From Pseudomonas sediminis (GTDB lineage: Bacteria > Pseudomonadota > Gammaproteobacteria > Pseudomonadales > Pseudomonadaceae): 64,000 nucleotides of DNA. The notes beneath the pieces were generated by a model. It saw only the letters and a program-made list of their open reading frames with translations. It ran no database searches and was not told where the DNA came from. Where the stretch lies: the NCBI RefSeq assembly GCF_039555755.1, contig NZ_CP154631.1, positions 1,054,001-1,118,000 of the forward strand. The letters are read 5' to 3'. Positions within the stretch are counted from its first letter, which is position 1. Each line of letters begins with the position of its first letter. This document shows, in pieces, positions 16,023-27,616 of this stretch. The position numbers and the translations under genes are program-made.

Positions 16023-16792
16023 TGTGCGGCCTCCTCGGCCAGGGTCTTGATCGGCAGGGACAGCACGGCGGGCGCCTGTTGCTGACGGGCGATGGCGATG
16101 GCCTGGGTCAACGGACGACGCGCGCTACCATCGAGCACTTCCCAGGCGTCGGACTGCGGGTTCCACCAGCCGCTCTCATGAGCATCGAGGGTCTGGTAAT
16201 AGAGCATGCTGCGACCCAGACGCAGGAACTCGACGCTACGCGAGCCGCCATCGGCCTGGTTCAGTTCGCCACGCCAGGCCTCCAGGGTGCGACCGTAGTC
16301 GCTTTCAATCTGGTAAGCCTCGAGGATGCGGCGATATTTGTCGGCCAGGCTGACATCGGCGCGCGGTAGCAGGTCCTGCAGCTGAGCCAGACGGTCTTCA
16401 CGTTCCTCGGGCAGGAACGGCAGGTCCGCGGCGATGAACTCACCCAGCACCTCAACCATCTTGACCATCTGCGGGCTTACCGCTTCCTGGGTGCGTTCGA
16501 TGCCATCGAGCTGCTTCTGATAACTGGCCAGCTCCTGACGCTGGGCTTCGACCAGGTCACGAAGTTGACTGTTATAACCTTTCAAAGCCTCAGCCTGCTG
16601 CAAGGCATTTCGGTACTCATTGAGCATCTCACGGCTGGCGTCATCCAGCTGTTCAACACGGCCCTGGGAGGCTTTCGCCTCGGCGGCCAGGCGCTGGCTT
16701 TCGTCGAGCGCAGCATCCAGCGGCGCGGCGAGCAGCGAGCCGCTGCTCAACATCAGTGCCACGACCAGGGAACGGTGGGGGAAGCGATTCAT
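16019..16792 (-). CDS. DUF3450 periplasmic coiled-coil protein of the TonB operon
   Basis: The protein has 257 residues from MNRFPHRSLVVALML (signal peptide to SLLAAPLDA). An extended frame to 16873 places 27 non-signal residues first and is rejected. Residues ~30-105 form a long coiled coil. The family segment (EVLGEFIAADLPFLPEEREDRLAQL near residue 115, then the C-terminal GWWNPQSDAW) is intact. DUF3450 typically opens TtpC-ExbBD-TonB operons. Its exact role is unknown. Confidence 0.9.
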   Translation of the reverse strand: MNRFPHRSLVVALMLSSGSLLAAPLDAALDESQRLAAEAKASQGRVEQLDDASREMLNEYRNALQQAEALKGYNSQLRDLVEAQRQELASYQKQLDGIERTQEAVSPQMVKMVEVLGEFIAADLPFLPEEREDRLAQLQDLLPRADVSLADKYRRILEAYQIESDYGRTLEAWRGELNQADGGSRSVEFLRLGRSMLYYQTLDAHESGWWNPQSDAWEVLDGSARRPLTQAIAIARQQQAPAVLSLPIKTLAEEAAQ

Positions 16793-16830
16793 GCGCAGAG
16801 GGTCCTCGACAGACGGGCTTGCTTCAAAAA

Positions 16831-16849
16831 GAGAAACATTATCATCTAC
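16831..16849 (-). promoter_or_regulatory. Fur-box-like site before the TonB operon
   Basis: GTAGATGATAATGTTTCTC on the minus strand matches 13 of 19 positions of the GATAATGATAATCATTATC consensus, with the central ATGATAAT intact. It lies 39 bases before the DUF3450 ATG. Iron control suits a TonB system, but the promoter itself is not clear. Confidence 0.5.
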
Positions 16850-16900
16850 AGACGCATTCGAAGCAATGGACAAAACACCGCAGCAGAGCCCGTCGATCTA

Positions 16901-16941
16901 TTGAGCCAGGTCAAAAAGTGAATTGTTGCTTGGCTTAGCAT
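16901..16941 (+). promoter_or_regulatory. ANR/FNR-type site and -10 of oprG
   Basis: TTGAGCCAGGTCAA (16901-16914) matches TTGAN6TCAA of the ANR/FNR consensus. TAGCAT (16936-16941) fits a -10, which would put the site near -41, the class II activator position. In P. aeruginosa oprG is known to be anaerobically induced through ANR. Confidence 0.7.
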
Positions 16942-16985
16942 TGATTTCAGCCAAGACACACAACCGACTCGAACTGGAGCTCGCT

Positions 16986-17648
16986 ATGTACAAGTCACTG
17001 TTCACTGCCTCACTGCTGGCCCTGGCCATCGCCTCCCCCATTGCTCAAGCCCACCAGGCTGGCGACATCATCGTCCGCGCCGGCGCCATCACCGTCGATC
17101 CGCACGAAGACAGCTCAAACGTCAAAATTGGTGGCGTAAAAGCTGCCGGGACCGCAGCGACACTCGATAGCGATACCCAACTGGGTCTGAACTTCGCTTA
17201 CATGCTCACCGACAAGCTTGGTATCGAACTGCTGGCTGCCACACCGTTCAGCCACGACGTTGGCACCAAAGGTCTCGGCGGCCTGAAACTGGGCTCGGTC
17301 AAGCATCTGCCACCGACCCTGAGCCTTGTCTACTACCCGCTCGACAGCAAGTCGGCCTTTCAGCCTTACGTCGGTGCCGGCATCAACTACACGTGGTTCT
17401 TCGACGACAAGCTCAGCAGCGAAGCCGAAGGTGCCGGTTTCCGTGGCCTGGACATGAAGGACTCTTGGGGTTGGGCTGCACAAGTCGGTGCCGATTACAT
17501 GCTGACCGACAATCTGATGATCAACGCCCAGGTGCGCTACATCGATATCGACACCACCGGCACCACCTATCTGGCCGGCGACAAGGTCAAGGTCGACGTG
17601 GATGTCGACCCCTTCGTCTACATGGTCGGCCTGGGCTACAAGTTCTGA
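16986..17648 (+). CDS. oprG: OprG/OmpW-family outer-membrane protein
   Basis: The protein has 220 residues. The signal peptide MYKSLFTASLLALAIASPIAQA is cut before HQAGDIIVRAGAITVDPHED. The mature part is an eight-stranded barrel of the OmpW family, with FQPYVGAGINYTWFF mid-protein and a terminal Phe in YMVGLGYKF for BAM recognition. The start is the MYKSLF ATG; a frame opening at 16923 is not used. Neighbours (DUF3299 gene set, epimerase) match P. aeruginosa PA4066-PA4068, so OprG is preferred over other OmpW paralogs. Confidence 0.92.
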   Translation: MYKSLFTASLLALAIASPIAQAHQAGDIIVRAGAITVDPHEDSSNVKIGGVKAAGTAATLDSDTQLGLNFAYMLTDKLGIELLAATPFSHDVGTKGLGGLKLGSVKHLPPTLSLVYYPLDSKSAFQPYVGAGINYTWFFDDKLSSEAEGAGFRGLDMKDSWGWAAQVGADYMLTDNLMINAQVRYIDIDTTGTTYLAGDKVKVDVDVDPFVYMVGLGYKF

Positions 17649-17662
17649 TAGCCCACGCAGAA

Positions 17663-17694
17663 ACGAAAAAGCCGGCGACGCCGGCTTTTTTTCG
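17663..17694. terminator. Intrinsic terminator after oprG
   Basis: GAAAAAGCCGGC and GCCGGCTTTTTTTC form a strong GC stem around a 2-base loop with T-runs on both strands. It serves oprG and the convergent epimerase gene. Confidence 0.92.
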
Positions 17695-17704
17695 TGAACT
17701 CGAT

Positions 17705-18628
17705 TTACAAACCGAGCAGTTGGCGCAATCCTTCACACAGCGGCGTCTGCTCTGGCAGGCGGTAATGGGCCTGCAGGCGCGCATTGTCGGCACGCGAGTG
17801 GCGGATATCACCGGCACGGGCCGACAAATGCGTCACCTGCGGCAAGCCGCCACAAAGCGCGCCGATCTCCGCCAGCAATTGATTGAGGCTTACCGCCTGG
17901 CTCCACCCCACGTTGACCGGATCACTCACCACCTGATCGTTGAGCAGCGCCTGCATCAACAGCACAACCAGATCACCGACGTAGAAGAAATCTCGGGTCT
18001 GTTCGCCGTCGCCGAAGACGCTGATCGGCAGCCCCTGCTGCGCACGCTGGGTGAAGATGCTGATCACCCCGGAGTACGGCGAGGACGGGTCCTGGCGCGG
18101 GCCGAAGATATTGAAGAAACGAAACACCGCCGGTTCCAGGCCATGCTGACGACGGTAGAAGTCCAGATAGTGTTCGCCGGACAGCTTGTCGGACGCGTAA
18201 GGCGTCAGCGGCGCCTTGGCAGTGGCTTCGTCGATTGCCACGCCCTCGCCGTTGTTGCCGTAAATAGCCGCGCTGGAGGCATAGACCACACGTCGCACAC
18301 CATGCTGACGCATGGCCTCGCAAACATTCAGGGTACCGATGAAGTTGCTCTGGTGCGTGGACACGGGGTCATCCACCGAGGCCTGCACCGACGCCACCGC
18401 TGCCAGATGCGCTACCCCTGAACAACCGGCGACCGCCTGCGCGACCACTTCAGCATCAGCGACATCGCCCTCAATGAAGCGCAAGCGCGGATTGTCCAGC
18501 GGCAGGTTGCTGCGCTTGCCCATGGACAGATTGTCCAGCACTCGCACTTCGTGGCCAGCGGCCAGCAAGGCATCGACCAGGTGCGAGCCAATAAAGCCAG
18601 CGCCGCCAGTTACGAGAATTTCAGCCAT
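17705..18628 (-). CDS. NAD-dependent sugar epimerase/dehydratase (GalE/WbpP-like)
   Basis: The protein has 307 residues from MAEILVTGGAGFIGSHL, an SDR nucleotide-binding GxxGxxG. SSAAIYGNN supplies the catalytic Ser and TPYASDKLSGEHY the YxxxK dyad. FFNIFGPRQDPSSPY is typical of UDP-hexose 4-epimerases. The substrate cannot be told. The longer frame to 18748 adds 40 residues without the fold. It overlaps the upstream RmlD-like gene by 8 bases, so the two probably act together on a surface-sugar nucleotide. PA4068 is the positional match. Confidence 0.9.
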   Translation of the reverse strand: MAEILVTGGAGFIGSHLVDALLAAGHEVRVLDNLSMGKRSNLPLDNPRLRFIEGDVADAEVVAQAVAGCSGVAHLAAVASVQASVDDPVSTHQSNFIGTLNVCEAMRQHGVRRVVYASSAAIYGNNGEGVAIDEATAKAPLTPYASDKLSGEHYLDFYRRQHGLEPAVFRFFNIFGPRQDPSSPYSGVISIFTQRAQQGLPISVFGDGEQTRDFFYVGDLVVLLMQALLNDQVVSDPVNVGWSQAVSLNQLLAEIGALCGGLPQVTHLSARAGDIRHSRADNARLQAHYRLPEQTPLCEGLRQLLGL

Positions 18629-19505
18629 GACGGTAATAACGATCCAAAAGCGCTGGCAGACCGGAGCGCCAGGCGCGCGGCTTGATGCCGAAGGTGTGAA
18701 GAATCTTCTTGCAGGCCAGCACGGCGTGTTGCGGTTCATCGGCTGCATCCGGGCGAGCAGCGTGCGCCTGCGGCGCGACGTCCTCGACCAGATTGCTGCG
18801 ATAGTGACGCGCCTCGCTCAGCACCGCCTGCCCCAGGCTCAGCGATGTGCTGGTCTCGTGGCCACCGTAATGATAGGTGCCCCACAGCGGCGACTCGCAA
18901 TCTAGTTGCTTGAGCACGGCCAGAATCACCCGTGCGGCATCGTCCACTGGCGTCGGGTTGCCGCGCCGGTCATCGGCGAGATAAAGGGCATCGTCGCGCT
19001 CGGCACGTAATAGAAAGCGCCCCAGCAACCCTTCACGACTGTCATCGAGCAGCCAGCCAAAGCGCAGCAACACATGACGCGGACAGATCGCCCGCACACT
19101 CTGCTCCAGCCGCCACAGCGCCTGACCGCGCAGCCCGAGGGGCAGCGGCTCTTCCTTCTCGCTGTAGGCGGTGACCCGCGCGCCATCGAAAACCCGGTAG
19201 CTGGACGGCTGCAGCAAGACGATGCCGTGGTGCTGACACAACTCGGCCAGCCGCTCCACAGCGCGCTCCTGCGTTTGCAGGCGCGACTCGGCCACCGACT
19301 CAGCCTGGAACCAGTCGAAGTAGTAAGCCAGGTTGATCAGTGCATCCGGGCGGGTATCGTCGAGCAGCTCAGTCAGGCTGGCGGCATCCCAACCGTCTTC
19401 CGGCGGACGAGGCGCGAGGAAGCCGATGTCTTCCTCGGCGCCAAGACGGATCAGCGCTTGCCCCAGGGCACTACCGCCGCCAAGCAGCATCAGGCGCATT
19501 CGCAT
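18621..19505 (-). CDS. RmlD-like NAD(P)-binding sugar-nucleotide protein
   Basis: The protein has 294 residues. The Rossmann start MRMRLMLLGGGSALGQALI is followed by ALINLAYYFDWF, PSSYRVFDG and a NPTPVDDAARVIL segment like dTDP-4-dehydrorhamnose reductases. The usual YxxxK is not obvious (the region reads YSEKEEPLPLGLRGQALWRLE), so activity as a reductase is doubtful. It may begin at the second Met (19499). It sits between ssb (19 bases) and the epimerase with which it overlaps. Confidence 0.8.
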   Translation of the reverse strand: MRMRLMLLGGGSALGQALIRLGAEEDIGFLAPRPPEDGWDAASLTELLDDTRPDALINLAYYFDWFQAESVAESRLQTQERAVERLAELCQHHGIVLLQPSSYRVFDGARVTAYSEKEEPLPLGLRGQALWRLEQSVRAICPRHVLLRFGWLLDDSREGLLGRFLLRAERDDALYLADDRRGNPTPVDDAARVILAVLKQLDCESPLWGTYHYGGHETSTSLSLGQAVLSEARHYRSNLVEDVAPQAHAARPDAADEPQHAVLACKKILHTFGIKPRAWRSGLPALLDRYYRHG

Positions 19506-19524
19506 AGGCTAGAGCCCGCTCAGA

Positions 19525-20016
19525 TCAGAACGGGATATCGTCATCGAAGCTGTCGTAGTCAGGCGCTGGCTGGGCCTGCTGCGGAGCAGGACGCTCCTGA
19601 CGCGGAGCATGCTGCGGCTCACGCTGCGGAGCCGGACGCGATTGACGCGGAGCGCCACCTTCGTCGCCGCTAGGACGACCGCCCAGCAGCTGCATGGTGC
19701 CCTGCATGTCGACGATGATCTCGGTGGTGTAGCGCTTGATGCCGTCCTTTTCCCACTCGCGGGTCTGCAGCTTGCCTTCGATGTACACCTGCGAACCCTT
19801 GCGCAGGTACTCGCCGGCGATCTCGGCAACCTTGCCGAACAGCGCAACGCGGTGCCACTCGGTCTTCTCGACCTTCTGCCCGGTCTGCTTGTCGGTCCAC
19901 TGCTCGCTGGTGGCCAGGCTCAGGTTGGTCACTGCGTTGCCGCTGGGCAGGTAGCGTGTTTCCGGGTCCTGGCCGCAGGTACCGACCAGAATGACTTTGT
20001 TAACCCCACGGGCCAT
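19525..20016 (-). CDS. ssb: Single-stranded DNA-binding protein
   Basis: The protein has 163 residues. The OB-fold occupies residues 1-110 ([19 protein letters not shown]..., [19 protein letters not shown]). A Gln/Pro/Arg-rich linker with repeated RPAPQ-like units follows, then the acidic tip SFDDDIPF that recruits repair and replication proteins. Here it follows the MFS gene by 18 bases and is divergent from uvrA across it, the Pseudomonas order. Confidence 0.97.
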   Translation of the reverse strand: MARGVNKVILVGTCGQDPETRYLPSGNAVTNLSLATSEQWTDKQTGQKVEKTEWHRVALFGKVAEIAGEYLRKGSQVYIEGKLQTREWEKDGIKRYTTEIIVDMQGTMQLLGGRPSGDEGGAPRQSRPAPQREPQHAPRQERPAPQQAQPAPDYDSFDDDIPF

Positions 20017-20034
20017 AACGTTCTCCTAGACTCC

Positions 20035-21420
20035 TCACGCCCCGGGCGCCGATGCGATCAGGCGCTCGATTGACGTGCGATCCACTTGTTGGGTATCGAC
20101 TTTAATGTAGATGGCCGCTTCATCGACCACCACCACGGCGTCCGCCACTCCCGGCGTCGCCCTGAGGCGTTCGACCAGTCCGACATCGGCCAGTGCCGCG
20201 GCATCGAGCGGCAGGCGCAAACTGGTCACGTACGGCGGTTCGCGCATAGTAACAGCAATAGCCAGCCAAATTGCACAGAGCGCTGCGCAGCCGATGAAGA
20301 CACCGCCAAGGCCAACGTGCTGATACAGCCAACCGCCAAGAATGCCGCCCAATGCCGCGCCGAGGAACTGACTGGTGGAGTACACCCCCATCGCCGTGCC
20401 CTTGCCTCCAGCTGGCGCCACCTTGCTGACCAGCGACGGCAGCGAGGCTTCGAGCAAGTTGAACGCGGTGAAGAACACCACGATGCCCAGTACCAGCGCA
20501 CGCAAACTGCTGCCGAAGAAGGCAAAGTAAAGCTCGCAGACCAGCAATACGCTGACGGCGCCGAGCAGCACGCGCTTCATCTGGCGTTTTTTCTCGCCGT
20601 AAATGATGAAGGGCACCATGCCAAAGAAACCGATCAACAGCGCGGTGAGATACACCCACCAGTGTTCCTCCTTGACCAGTCCGCCCTGCTCCACCAGCGC
20701 CAGCGGCAGGGCGACGAAACTGGCCATGAGCACTGCATGCAAGGCCAGGATGGCGAAGTCCAGGCGCAACAAATCGGCGTGCTTGAGCGTCGGCCACAGC
20801 GCCTGCGCCGCTACGCCGGACTCGCGATGTTGTAGCGGGCCGGCGTCTTTGGGCACGATGCCAGCGACGATCAGAATGCCGAGCAACGCCATCGCCCCGG
20901 TGGCCCAGAACAGCCCGGACAGGCCGAAGGCGCGAGTCAGCAGCGGGCCAATGACCATGGCCACGGCGAACGACAGGCCAATGCTCATGCCGATCATGGC
21001 CATGGCCTTGGTGCGATGTTGCTCGCGAGTCAGGTCCGACAACAGTGCCATCACCGCCGCGGAAATCGCGCCAGCGCCCTGCAGCACGCGTCCGGCGATA
21101 ACGCCCCAGATCGAATCGGCATTGGCCGCCAGCACGCTGCCAGCGGCGAAGATCAGCAACCCGACGTAGATCACCGGGCGTCGGCCAATACGATCACTGA
21201 GCATACCGAAGGGAATTTGCAGCACAGCCTGGGTCAAACCATAGGCACCGATGGCCAGGCCGATCAGCGCGGGGGTACTGCCCGCCAGATCCATGCCGTA
21301 GGTGGCCAGCACCGGCAGCACCATGAACATGCCCAGCATACGAAACGCGAACACCATAGCCAGGCCGCCGGCCGCGCGGGTCTCGCTACTACTCATGCGC
21401 TCGCTGTGCGAATCGTGCAT
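20035..21420 (-). CDS. MFS transporter with C-terminal YAM-like domain (YajR-like)
   Basis: The protein has 461 residues from MHDSHSERMSSSETRAAGG; a frame to 21477 is less likely. Twelve membrane helices span about residues 20-385. Motif A appears as GMLSDRIGRRPVIYVG. The last ~75 residues (PLDAAALADVGLVERLRATPGVADAVVVVDEAAIYIKVD) form a ferredoxin-like soluble domain as in E. coli YajR. The substrate is unknown. The gene is divergent from uvrA. Confidence 0.9.
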   Translation of the reverse strand: MHDSHSERMSSSETRAAGGLAMVFAFRMLGMFMVLPVLATYGMDLAGSTPALIGLAIGAYGLTQAVLQIPFGMLSDRIGRRPVIYVGLLIFAAGSVLAANADSIWGVIAGRVLQGAGAISAAVMALLSDLTREQHRTKAMAMIGMSIGLSFAVAMVIGPLLTRAFGLSGLFWATGAMALLGILIVAGIVPKDAGPLQHRESGVAAQALWPTLKHADLLRLDFAILALHAVLMASFVALPLALVEQGGLVKEEHWWVYLTALLIGFFGMVPFIIYGEKKRQMKRVLLGAVSVLLVCELYFAFFGSSLRALVLGIVVFFTAFNLLEASLPSLVSKVAPAGGKGTAMGVYSTSQFLGAALGGILGGWLYQHVGLGGVFIGCAALCAIWLAIAVTMREPPYVTSLRLPLDAAALADVGLVERLRATPGVADAVVVVDEAAIYIKVDTQQVDRTSIERLIASAPGA

Positions 21421-21488
21421 CGAATAAACCCTGAGGAAATCAGCCGGCGATTCTAGCAGCCGCCATCGTTTCGGCACAGGCGCACACT

Positions 21489-21518
21489 TTGCCGCAGGGC
21501 AGCAGCAAGCCCTATACT
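21489..21518 (+). promoter_or_regulatory. Candidate sigma-70 promoter for uvrA
   Basis: TTGCCG and TATACT are 18 bases apart. A transcript would begin near 21526 and run through the whole TIR element before uvrA. No CTG-N10-CAG LexA box is evident beside it. Confidence 0.4.
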
Positions 21519-21551
21519 CGACCGTTTTCCGCCCGCCCAGCGAGGCCGTTG

Positions 21552-21710
21552 TAGGGAGCCTGTAAAAGCGTTAGCGAGGCAGCTAGCGCAAGGCGAAAGC
21601 AGGCGAAGAATGCACTGGGCCCGCATCCGGGTTTACGAGCTGTAAATGAGCATTCTGAGCCGGCTTTCAACGCAGCGCTTGCAACGCAGATAGCTTTTAG
21701 AGGTTCCCTA
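21552..21710. mobile_element. MITE-like TIR element, copy B (abuts uvrA)
   Basis: The ends TAGGGAGCCTGTAAAAGC and GCTTTTAGAGGTTCCCTA are 18-base inverted repeats with two mismatches, each with TA outermost. The interior shares GCAAGGCGAAAGC and AATGAGCATTCTGAGCC-type blocks with the copy at 10452-10594. The right end lies one base before the uvrA GTG, and its AGAGG (21699-21703) is the only plausible Shine-Dalgarno for uvrA. Confidence 0.82.
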
Positions 21711-21711
21711 A

Positions 21712-24546
<2,835 letters not shown>

Positions 24547-24612
24547 GGCTACAGGCTACAGGCTACAGGCAGAGCATGGACGCCTGCAGCCTGAGGCCTA
24601 AAGCCTGCAGCC
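24547..24612. repeat. GGCTACA triplet repeat and inverted GCCTGCAGCC copies
   Basis: Three tandem GGCTACA units (24547-24567) are followed by GCCTGCAGCCTGAGGC and GCCTGCAGCC in opposite sense. This makes a fold-back sequence between the convergent uvrA and ferritin genes. It may act as terminator; there is no T-run. Confidence 0.7.
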
Positions 24613-24619
24613 CAAAGAC

Positions 24620-25084
24620 TTACATCTGGCTTTGCAGGTACTTCTCCAGCCCCAGCTTGTCGATTAGCTGCAGCTGAATCTCCAGCCAATAGGCGTGGTC
24701 TTCCTCGGTATCCTTGAGCTGTGCCAGGAGGATGTCGCGAGTCTGGTAATCCTGATGCTTCTCGCACAGTTCGATACCCTTGCTCAGGGCCGCGCGCACT
24801 TCGTACTCCAGCGCCAGATCCAGCTTCAGCGCCTCAGGCACGGTCTGCCCGAAGGAGAAGGCGTTGGGCACCATATCCGGCACACCCTCGAGGAAGATGA
24901 TGCGCTTGAGCAGCGCGTCGGCGTGCTGGGTTTCCTCTTCCATCTCGTGGTTGATGCGCTCGTAGAGCTTGCTGAAACCCCAGTCCTCATACAGCCGCGA
25001 ATGGATGAAATACTGGTCACGAGCGGCCAGCTCACCTTTGAGCAGATGCTTGAGATAGTCGACGACTTCGGTATGGCCTTTCAT
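24620..25084 (-). CDS. bfr: Bacterioferritin-family ferritin, BfrA/FtnA-like
   Basis: The protein has 154 residues from [13 protein letters not shown], with AAGGA 9 bases upstream; the ATG at 25105 is not used. Di-iron ligands are seen in [10 protein letters not shown] (Glu18), [13 protein letters not shown] (Glu51, His54) and [13 protein letters not shown]. The haem-ligand position of bacterioferritins (Met52) is Thr, so haem binding is doubtful. This agrees with the P. aeruginosa PA4235 protein, which behaves as a ferritin. It stores iron as a 24-mer shell beside catalase. Confidence 0.93.
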   Translation of the reverse strand: MKGHTEVVDYLKHLLKGELAARDQYFIHSRLYEDWGFSKLYERINHEMEEETQHADALLKRIIFLEGVPDMVPNAFSFGQTVPEALKLDLALEYEVRAALSKGIELCEKHQDYQTRDILLAQLKDTEEDHAYWLEIQLQLIDKLGLEKYLQSQM

Positions 25085-25151
25085 GCCGGGCATTCCTTGT
25101 AGCATTCATGAACAAGTGGCAATGCTCCGCCTGACGCGGGGTTCGGTCAAG

Positions 25152-25183
25152 CAAAAGCACAACGCCTCCACGAGGGAGGCGTT
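25152..25183 (-). terminator. Putative terminator after katG
   Basis: AACGCCTCC and GGAGGCGTT form a 9-bp stem with a 5-base loop, followed on the minus strand by GTGCTTTTGCTT, an imperfect T-tract. It begins 22 bases past the katG stop. Confidence 0.65.
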
Positions 25184-25204
25184 GCGTTACCGCTCAGTGA
25201 AGCG

Positions 25205-27328
25205 TCAGGCCAGATCGAAACGATCCAGGTTCATCACCTTGGTCCAGGCCGCGACGAAGTCCTTGATGAACTTCTGCTGGCCGCCGTCCTGGGCATACAC
25301 CTCGGCATAGGCGCGCAGCAGCGAGTTGGAACCGAACACCAGGTCGGCACGGCTGGCCGTGTACTTCTTCGCCCCGGTCTTGCGCTCCAGCACATCGAAG
25401 CCCGCGCCACTGGGTTTCCACTCCAGGCCCATGCTCAGCACATTGACGAAGAAGTCATTGCTCAGCACGCCCACCTTGTCGGTGAACACACCCCGCAGGC
25501 TGCCATCCCAGTTGGCGCCCAGCACACGCAGGCCACCGAGCAGCGCGGTCATCTCCGGCGCTGTCAGCGTCAGCTGCTGAGCCTTGTCGATCAGCAGCAC
25601 CTCGTCGCCGATACCGACACCATCGGCCTTCCAGTTACGGAAGCCATCGGCCGGGCCACGCAGGTATTCAACGCTGTGCACGTCGGTCTGCTCCTGCGAG
25701 GCATCGACGCGACCAGCGGCGAACGGCACCTCGATCGACGTACCGGCAGCACTGGCGGCCTGCTCGACGCCGAGATTACCGGCCAGGACGATCAGGTCGG
25801 CCAGAGACAGGCGAGTCGAAGCCTGGATGCCCTCGATCTTGGCCAGCGCGGCAACCGCGATCTTGTTCACCGCCCAGCCGCGCTGCGGTTGCAGCGCCAG
25901 GCGCGCACCGTTGGCACCGCCGCGCTTGTCGCCGCCCCGGAAGGTGGCCGCCGAGGCCCAAGCCAGGGAAACCAGTTCGGATACGCTCAGGCCCAGCGCC
26001 GCGATCTTAGCTTTGGCATCGGCGATGTCGGCAGCGGACGGCAGCGGGCCGGCTGGCGGCAGCGGGTCTTGCCAGATCAGGTCTTCCTTCGGCACTTCCG
26101 GGCCGAGGTAACGAGCCTTCGGCCCCATGTCGCGGTGGGTCAGCTTGAACCAAGCGCGGGCGAAGGCTTCGCTGAACGCCTGCGGGTCGTTGAGGAAACG
26201 CCGCGAGATTTTCTCGAAGGCCGGATCGAAACGCAGGGTCAGGTCGGTGGTGAGCATGGTCGGCTTGTGCTTGACCGCCGGATCGAAAGGATCGGGCATG
26301 ATCTCCGGGGCATCCTTGGCTACCCACTGGATCGCGCCGGCCGGCGACCTGACTTGCTCCCATTCGTACTGGAACAGGTTCTCGAAGAAGTAGTTGCTCC
26401 ACTGGGTCGGCGTTTGCGTCCAGGTGACTTCGATCCCCGAGGTGATGGCGTCCTTACCCTTGCCACTGCCATGGCCGCTGAACCAGCCCAGGCCCTGCTG
26501 CTCGATGGGAGCGGCTTCCGGGTCGGGGCCGATCTTGTCGCCCGGCACCGCGCCGTGCGTCTTGCCCAGGGTGTGACCACCGGCGATCAGGGCGACGATT
26601 TCCTCGTCGTCCATCGCCATGTTGCCGAAGGTGGCACGGATGAACGGCGCCGCCGACAGCGGATCGCCACTGGCTTCCGGGCCTTCCGGGTTGACGTAGA
26701 TCAGGCCCATTTCGGTGGCCGACAGCGGGCTGTCTTTCAGCGCCTCGCTATGACGGTGCTTGAGCCATTCCTTTTCCGTGCCCCAGTTGACGTCGTTATC
26801 CGGCTCCCAGGTGTCCGCGCGCCCGGCAGCGAAGCCGAAGGTACGGAAACCCGAAGACTCCAGGGCAACGTTGCCGGCCAGCATGAACAGGTCGGCCCAG
26901 CTGATCTTCTGTCCATACTTCTGCTTCACCGGCCACAGCAGGCGACGAGCCTTGTCCAGGTTGGCGTTGTCCGGCCAGGCGCCCAGCGGCGCAAAACGCT
27001 GCTGACCACGTCCCGCACCACCCCGGCCATCGACCAGACGGTACGTGCCGGCGCCATGCCAGGCCATGCGGATGAACAGACCGACGTAGCTGCCCCAGTC
27101 GGCCGGCCACCAGTCCTGCGAATCGGTGAGTACCTTGCGGATGTCGCCCTTGAGGGCGGAATAGTCGATCTTCTTAAATTCGTCGGCGTAGTTGAATGTC
27201 TCGCCCAGCGGGTTGGAGCGCTCAGAATGCTGGTTCAGCAGATCCACACGCAACTGATTCGGCCACCAATCCAGATTGGTCGTCCCCTGGCCTGCGACAT
27301 GAAACGGGCATTTACCTGTGTTCGACAT
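25205..27328 (-). CDS. katG: Catalase-peroxidase KatG
   Basis: KatG decomposes hydrogen peroxide and has a broad peroxidase activity with haem b. The protein has 707 residues from [13 protein letters not shown] with strong GGAGA upstream; a frame to 27400 is rejected. The distal triad lies in [13 protein letters not shown] (Arg87, Trp90, His91), the Met-Tyr-Trp crosslink Tyr in IYVNPEGP, and the proximal haem His in [13 protein letters not shown] duplicated C-terminal domain follows. In P. aeruginosa this position holds the monofunctional catalase katA. No OxyR site was confirmed. Confidence 0.96.
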   Translation of the reverse strand: MSNTGKCPFHVAGQGTTNLDWWPNQLRVDLLNQHSERSNPLGETFNYADEFKKIDYSALKGDIRKVLTDSQDWWPADWGSYVGLFIRMAWHGAGTYRLVDGRGGAGRGQQRFAPLGAWPDNANLDKARRLLWPVKQKYGQKISWADLFMLAGNVALESSGFRTFGFAAGRADTWEPDNDVNWGTEKEWLKHRHSEALKDSPLSATEMGLIYVNPEGPEASGDPLSAAPFIRATFGNMAMDDEEIVALIAGGHTLGKTHGAVPGDKIGPDPEAAPIEQQGLGWFSGHGSGKGKDAITSGIEVTWTQTPTQWSNYFFENLFQYEWEQVRSPAGAIQWVAKDAPEIMPDPFDPAVKHKPTMLTTDLTLRFDPAFEKISRRFLNDPQAFSEAFARAWFKLTHRDMGPKARYLGPEVPKEDLIWQDPLPPAGPLPSAADIADAKAKIAALGLSVSELVSLAWASAATFRGGDKRGGANGARLALQPQRGWAVNKIAVAALAKIEGIQASTRLSLADLIVLAGNLGVEQAASAAGTSIEVPFAAGRVDASQEQTDVHSVEYLRGPADGFRNWKADGVGIGDEVLLIDKAQQLTLTAPEMTALLGGLRVLGANWDGSLRGVFTDKVGVLSNDFFVNVLSMGLEWKPSGAGFDVLERKTGAKKYTASRADLVFGSNSLLRAYAEVYAQDGGQQKFIKDFVAAWTKVMNLDRFDLA

Positions 27329-27521
27329 GCTTCTCTCCTTCTCCTCATCGTGTCGGTTCCAATGGCTGTGGCCGACAATGAAAGGAGAGTAGTCCTGCAC
27401 TTACGAAAGAGCCAATATATGAAACACAACGACAAGATAGTCATTTTCTTTCGATAGACGCCCGGACGCGTCCAAACCGAGCACCACCGCAACAGGAGAA
27501 AAGCCAGGATTTTTCCGCCGC

Positions 27522-27557
27522 AAAAACAAACGCCCCAACACTGTTGGGGCGTTTGTC
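27522..27557 (-). terminator. Intrinsic terminator of the alpha operon (after rplQ)
   Basis: ACAAACGCCCCAACA and TGTTGGGGCGTTTGT form a long stem followed by TTTTG on the minus strand. It lies about 60 bases after the rplQ stop. The remaining 27329-27616 spacer holds only the katG upstream region. Confidence 0.9.
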
Positions 27558-27616
27558 GTTGCCTTGACCTGAACTGGCTGCTTGACGCAAGCCGGCTCGG
27601 TGTAGGGAACAGAGAC

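Noticed and set aside
27329..27480. OxyR site upstream of katG
   Set aside because: CTATC-like pieces exist (two CTAT 17 bases apart), but not the ATAG-N7-CTAT-N7-ATAG-N7-CTAT register, so it is not called.
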